Below are positions 62,028-64,000 of a stretch of 64,000 nt of DNA, one piece after another; position 1 is the first letter of the stretch, and every line of letters starts with the position of its first letter. The stretch lies in assembly GCF_023276375.1 (NCBI RefSeq), contig NZ_JALLPK010000002.1, forward strand, positions 1 through 64,000, in the 5' to 3' direction. A program made the translations under genes and the position numbers. Source of the stretch: Halocatena marina. GTDB taxonomy: Archaea; Halobacteriota; Halobacteria; Halobacteriales; Haloarculaceae. Below the pieces are notes generated by a model that saw only the letters and a program-made list of their open reading frames with translations, did no database searches and was not told the origin of the DNA.

Positions 62028-64000
62028 ATGAGTAAGAATCAAAATCTGGCCATGAACGAAGCAGCGACTACCAACCGTACAGACAATGATGTCATTTTCC
62101 ATGTTAACAATGCCTCTGTAACCTTCGATATGGACCGAGGCGAATCAAAGGTACTCGATGATACCAGTATCGAAGTATATCGAAACGAGATTCTTGGAGT
62201 TGTTGGAGAAAGTGGGAGCGGCAAATCAATGCTGGCATCGTCACTGTTGAACGCTATTGTCGAACCTGGCATTTTGAGCGGTGATATAACGTATTATCGA
62301 GACGATGGAACGGCTGTTGATCTTCTTGACATAGATGAAGATGAGCTCATGAGCTTGCGATGGGAAGAAATTTCAATGGTTTTCCAAGGTGCAATGAGTT
62401 CGTTTAATCCAACGCTCGATATCAGAACGCATTTTGAGGAAACCATCAATGCCCACGGATTTGATATGGCTGATGGAATTGAGCATGCCCATGAACTACT
62501 TTCGGATTTATATCTAGATCCGGATCGAGTACTCAATTCATACCCACACGAGCTCAGTGGAGGTATGAAACAACGAGCACTCTTGGCGCTGAGTCTCGTA
62601 TTAAAGCCAAAAGTGCTCGTTATGGATGAGCCAACTGCTGCACTTGATCTGCTAATGCAGCGATCAATTCTTAGTTTGTTACAGAATCTTCAGCAAAAAT
62701 ATAATCTTACAATTGTATTTATCACGCACGATCTTCCGTTAGTCGCTGGCTTGTGTGATCGACTCGCGGTCATGTATGCATTCGACTTAGTAGAAGTTGG
62801 TTCAACTGATGAAATGTTAAAGAATCCAACTCACCCATATACACGCGCACTATTAAGAGCAGTTCCGAATCTGAATGCACCACTTTCAGAGATGCGTCCG
62901 ATAGAAGGATCCAGCCCGGATCCAGTTAATGTCCCGTCAGGGTGTGCATATCATCCTCGATGTCCAATGGCGGATGAAAGATGCCGTCATGAAGATCCAG
63001 ATTTCAGAAATGTTGATTCAAGCCATTTGTCCGCGTGCTTCCACTGGGAAAATTCAACGGATGCAGTTCCATCGACGTTCGAAACAGAGGGTGTGGCTGA
63101 ATCACCCTCTTTTGAAGGAAGTCAGTCCTCTGACCCGCTTGTGTCAGCCCATAACCTTTCGGTTCATTTTGAGAAAAAAGAGGGCGGTATACGGAATATA
63201 TTTGGGAAATCAGACACCGTCCATGCCGTTGATGGAATCGACTTAGATATATATGAGAATGATGTGGTTGTTTTGGTTGGTGAGAGTGGCTGTGGGAAAA
63301 CAACGCTTGGAAAGACACTTATCGGTGGTCAACGCCCAACAGATGGCAGTGTTGAGTATCGAAATCAAAACATTTGGGATGCTCGCGATAATAATGGGGA
63401 GATAGACATTCCATTTGAGGAAATCAGACAATCATTGCAAATAATCCATCAAGACCCAGGTAGCTCACTCAATCCAAATAAAACTATCATAAAAAGCTTA
63501 GAAGTTCCATTGAAGCTATCTGGGCTAGATCTAGGTAAAGAGGAGCGGAGATCAAGAATCCTTTCGCTGCTTGAGTATGTTGGTATGTCGCCGCCAGAAG
63601 ATTATGGCCAGCGTTATCCACATCAATTGAGCGGTGGAGAAACACAGAGAGTTGCGCTTGTTCGTGCACTGCTAATGAATCCTGATCTGATTCTAGCCGA
63701 CGAGGCAGTGAGTGCATTGGATGTCTCGCTACGTGTCGAGATGATGGATTTGATGCTAATGCTTCAGGAGCTTTTCAACACATCGTATGTGTTTGTCTCC
63801 CATAACCTCTCAAATGCACGTTATATTGCGGGGAAAGCCGATGGCAGGATTGCAGTGATGTATCTCGGCGAAATCGTCGAAATTGGTCCCGCCGAAGAAA
63901 TAATTAACAATCCGAAACATCCATACACGAACATTCTGAAATGGTCCACAGCAGAATTGGATCCAGAACAGGAAACAGGGGAGCCACCAATTCGTGGCAT
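62028..64000 (+). CDS. Fused dipeptide/oligopeptide ABC transporter ATPase (DppD-DppF type), partial
   Basis: From ATG 62028 an open frame of 657 codons runs off the right edge. The first ATPase half has GESGSGKS (residues 60-67), SYPHELSGGMKQRALLAL, VLVMDEPTAALD and the oligopeptide-type C-terminal Cys cluster (SGCAYHPRCPMADERCRHED). The second half has GESGCGKTT near residue 424, HQDPGSSLNPNKT, RYPHQLSGGETQRVALVRAL and LILADEAVSALD. In most systems these are two proteins, so this gene combines both ATPases in a single chain. It is divergent from dppBC and should energise them. Confidence 0.9.
   Translation, partial: MSKNQNLAMNEAATTNRTDNDVIFHVNNASVTFDMDRGESKVLDDTSIEVYRNEILGVVGESGSGKSMLASSLLNAIVEPGILSGDITYYRDDGTAVDLLDIDEDELMSLRWEEISMVFQGAMSSFNPTLDIRTHFEETINAHGFDMADGIEHAHELLSDLYLDPDRVLNSYPHELSGGMKQRALLALSLVLKPKVLVMDEPTAALDLLMQRSILSLLQNLQQKYNLTIVFITHDLPLVAGLCDRLAVMYAFDLVEVGSTDEMLKNPTHPYTRALLRAVPNLNAPLSEMRPIEGSSPDPVNVPSGCAYHPRCPMADERCRHEDPDFRNVDSSHLSACFHWENSTDAVPSTFETEGVAESPSFEGSQSSDPLVSAHNLSVHFEKKEGGIRNIFGKSDTVHAVDGIDLDIYENDVVVLVGESGCGKTTLGKTLIGGQRPTDGSVEYRNQNIWDARDNNGEIDIPFEEIRQSLQIIHQDPGSSLNPNKTIIKSLEVPLKLSGLDLGKEERRSRILSLLEYVGMSPPEDYGQRYPHQLSGGETQRVALVRALLMNPDLILADEAVSALDVSLRVEMMDLMLMLQELFNTSYVFVSHNLSNARYIAGKADGRIAVMYLGEIVEIGPAEEIINNPKHPYTNILKWSTAELDPEQETGEPPIRG

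Noticed and set aside
1..64000. CRISPR array or intact insertion sequence
   Set aside because: No regularly spaced direct repeats, no cas genes and no complete transposase were seen on either strand.

Overview
The window is chromosomal or megaplasmid DNA of a halophilic archaeon (Halobacteria). Evidence: strongly acidic proteins, gas vesicle genes of the haloarchaeal type, Tat-type lipoprotein substrate-binding proteins (RR motif plus lipobox Cys), a group II chaperonin, several IclR regulators, archaeal TATA-like promoters, and TAATG/ATGA gene overlaps. No rRNA, tRNA, CRISPR array or intact insertion sequence was seen. Base composition shifts along the window: the first 22 kb is GC-rich, while much of 23-25 kb, 46 kb and 57-64 kb is clearly AT-richer.

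Layout. (1) 1-5.6 kb: end of a moaB-like gene, a CobW-type metallochaperone GTPase, an ECF nickel/cobalt importer (nikMNQO type) and a NikR-like repressor. (2) 5.7-8.3 kb: a NitT/TauT-type ABC importer whose promoter shares two identical 10-mers with the nik promoter. (3) 9.3-22.7 kb: an IclR-controlled catabolic island with a D-2-hydroxyacid dehydrogenase, a thiamine-diphosphate enzyme, a TctABC tripartite carboxylate transporter, two tandem metallo-beta-lactamase-fold proteins with an unusual HxDxPH motif, a large FAD/Fe-S D-2-hydroxyacid dehydrogenase, a canonical MBL hydrolase and a shrunken enoyl-CoA-hydratase-like gene. (4) 22.7-26.3 kb: mostly non-coding, with decayed genes and two membrane proteins. 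(5) 26.3-34.7 kb: a gas vesicle cluster, gvpFGHJKLM on the minus strand and gvpA, two gvpO copies, a second gvpH-like gene and a 369-residue acidic protein on the plus strand; no gvpN, gvpC, gvpI, gvpD or gvpE is visible.

(6) 35.6-37.3 kb: remnants of an MNT/HEPN toxin-antitoxin pair cut off exactly where a tyrosine-recombinase gene begins. (7) 37.4-41.4 kb: two formamidase/acetamidase paralogues and an AmiS/UreI channel. (8) 41.5-45.2 kb: a divergent thermosome subunit with a His-rich tail, a winged-helix-like protein and an AhpD-like protein. (9) 45.2-46.2 kb: a tandem pair of CrcB fluoride exporters and a small membrane protein. (10) 46.6-53 kb: an esterase and an acetoin-dehydrogenase-like locus (E2 convergent with acoX, E1 beta, E1 alpha) with its own IclR regulator; the E2 lacks the catalytic His. 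(11) 53.3-57.1 kb: a zinc-ribbon membrane protein, a lactonase and a tandem universal stress protein. (12) 58.6-64 kb: a third IclR regulator and a dipeptide/oligopeptide ABC importer with a fused double ATPase that runs off the window.

Overall the window reads as an accessory, catabolism-rich region: several substrate-specific import and degradation modules, each beside an IclR regulator, separated by decayed genes and one buoyancy cluster.
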